Below are positions 63,375 through 64,000 of a DNA stretch of 64,000 nucleotides, piece after piece. Positions within the stretch are counted from its first letter, which is position 1. The number at the start of each line of letters is the position of its first letter. The position numbers were made by a program, and so were the translations under genes. The notes beneath the pieces are model-generated. The model was given only the letters and a program-made list of their open reading frames with translations. It did not search any database and was not told the DNA's origin. The stretch comes from Leidyana gryllorum EB-2025a (taxonomy: Eukaryota > Apicomplexa): the NCBI GenBank assembly GCA_048772705.1, contig JBLWGC010000092.1:62001-126000 (forward strand), read 5' to 3'.

Positions 63375-64000
63375 GTATGAGTTCCTCCAAGTACGGCACA
63401 GCTTCACGGACGAGATCGTCGATGGATGGCAGTTTTCGCTCCCCTTCTTCATCAATAATGAGTGGCTCTCGACTGACTGAATGAACGATGAATCAAATAA
63501 TAATATCCCTCGATGAATTAATGATTCAGTGTGTGTGAAGGGGGGGGGTGTGTGTGGCAGTGTAAAAGAGTGTGTGTGGCAGTGTAAAAGAGTGTGTGTG
63601 GCAGTGTAAAAGAGTGTGTGTGGCAGTGTAAAAGATGTGTGTGAGTGAGTGAAAGGGAGGAACGTACGAGCGACATATTTCCTTTTCAATTCGGAGAGGG
63701 CATTTATCTTCTGCTTAGACAACGGCTGGGGGTTGGCAGCAATGATGTTTCCAATTGCTTTGCGCAGGGCAAATTCTATCTGCTGCTGACGCTGTGAAGC
63801 ACCTTGCGGCGCGGGCCTCGGCGAAGGCCACTTATATAGGGGAAGAGCCTGGATTTTAGGCCAGATTTCAGCAACTACCATAGCTGCATGGTTATTCGCC
63901 ACCTCGAATACTCTGCCCCGCTCAAATGGACGTAGCGTTTCCGAGCGAGCGAGATTTTGAGCTAGCAACAACGCCTGTCGACGGATGACTATGGGCGGTA
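63367..64000 (-). CDS. Unidentified gene, 5' end beyond the window
   Basis: Two exons are visible: 63668 to the right edge (upstream limit possibly an acceptor near 63990) and 63367-63476, joined across a 191-nt intron that keeps phase. Visible protein: RQALLLAQNLARSETL, HAAMVVAEIWPKIQALPLYK, a Pro/Gln linker, then QQQIEFALRKAIGNIIAAN, a KRKYVALSREPLIIDE join and the end SIDDLVREAVPYLEELILS. It appears helical. No family recognised. Its last codons overlap the GlyRS coding end on the other strand by 8 bp. Confidence 0.6.
63551..63635. repeat. 22-nt minisatellite inside an intron
   Basis: About four copies of a 22-nt unit (TGTGTGTGGCAGTGTAAAAG plus AG) with GGCAG at 63556, 63578, 63600 and 63622, an exact 22-nt period. 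It explains why this intron is several times longer than its neighbours. Confidence 0.92.

Overview
This window is nuclear DNA from a compact, gene-dense unicellular eukaryote. About 43 genes fit into 64 kb on both strands. Nearly all recognised genes carry short GT-AG introns, mostly 34-60 nt and often beginning GTGAGT or GTAAG, and intergenic gaps are frequently under 100 bp. The two EF-1alpha proteins lack the roughly 12-residue insertion that marks animals and fungi (the residues after NMPWYKG run straight into the LVEALD stretch). Their overall wording resembles alveolate/apicomplexan EF-1alpha as I remember it. An alveolate, perhaps gregarine-like given the base composition and tiny introns, is my best guess, but no search was possible.

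Layout. 0.4-2.7 kb: proteasome subunit alpha-2 and proteasome activator PA28/REG, 90 bp apart on the minus strand. 2.8-10.8 kb: a non-canonical poly(A)/uridylyl polymerase, a TAP42/IGBP1 PP2A regulator in seven exons, a HAD-like protein, a tiny secreted protein, a dual-specificity phosphatase and a three-exon KEOPS subunit Pcc1. 11-20 kb: a cyclin, an unknown membrane protein, the arginine methyltransferase CARM1 and two tandem protein disulfide isomerases, the first with a CAMC active site. 20-28.5 kb: a Cys-pair protein, a large P-loop NTPase, a thioredoxin-fold protein, a VIT/CCC1 iron transporter and RNA polymerase II subunit RPB4. 28.5-30.1 kb: an RRM/RG-rich protein and a short Pro/His/Tyr-rich protein.

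30.4-38.3 kb holds five consecutive plus-strand, single-exon genes that I cannot assign to any family. They are separated by repeat-rich spacers, and one is bracketed by a perfect 14-bp inverted repeat touching its start and stop codons. This is the least explained part of the window. It is followed by histone H2B, a cyclic-nucleotide phosphodiesterase and a GDT1/TMEM165 transporter. At 42.5-45.9 kb two almost identical EF-1alpha genes lie head to head as 1.3-kb inverted arms around a U1-C snRNP gene. 46-64 kb: a small Cys-rich type I membrane protein, RNase P subunit RPP30, a P5A-type ATPase starting only 20 bp from RPP30, APC2, LSM4, an isolated retroelement gag-like ORF, a large unknown spliced gene, a divergent cyclin-fold protein, glycyl-tRNA synthetase, and a truncated unknown gene whose stop codon overlaps the synthetase.

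Most genes are housekeeping: protein turnover (PSMA2, PA28, APC2), RNA handling (Pcc1, RPP30, U1-C, LSM4, TUTase, RPB4), ER folding and membrane biology (PDIs, P5A ATPase, GDT1), translation (EF-1alpha, GlyRS) and signalling (DUSP, PDE, TAP42, cyclins). Exon coordinates were worked out by eye from splice consensus, reading phase and family conservation. All multi-exon models given with full exon lists keep frame across every junction. No tRNA, rRNA or CRISPR was seen.
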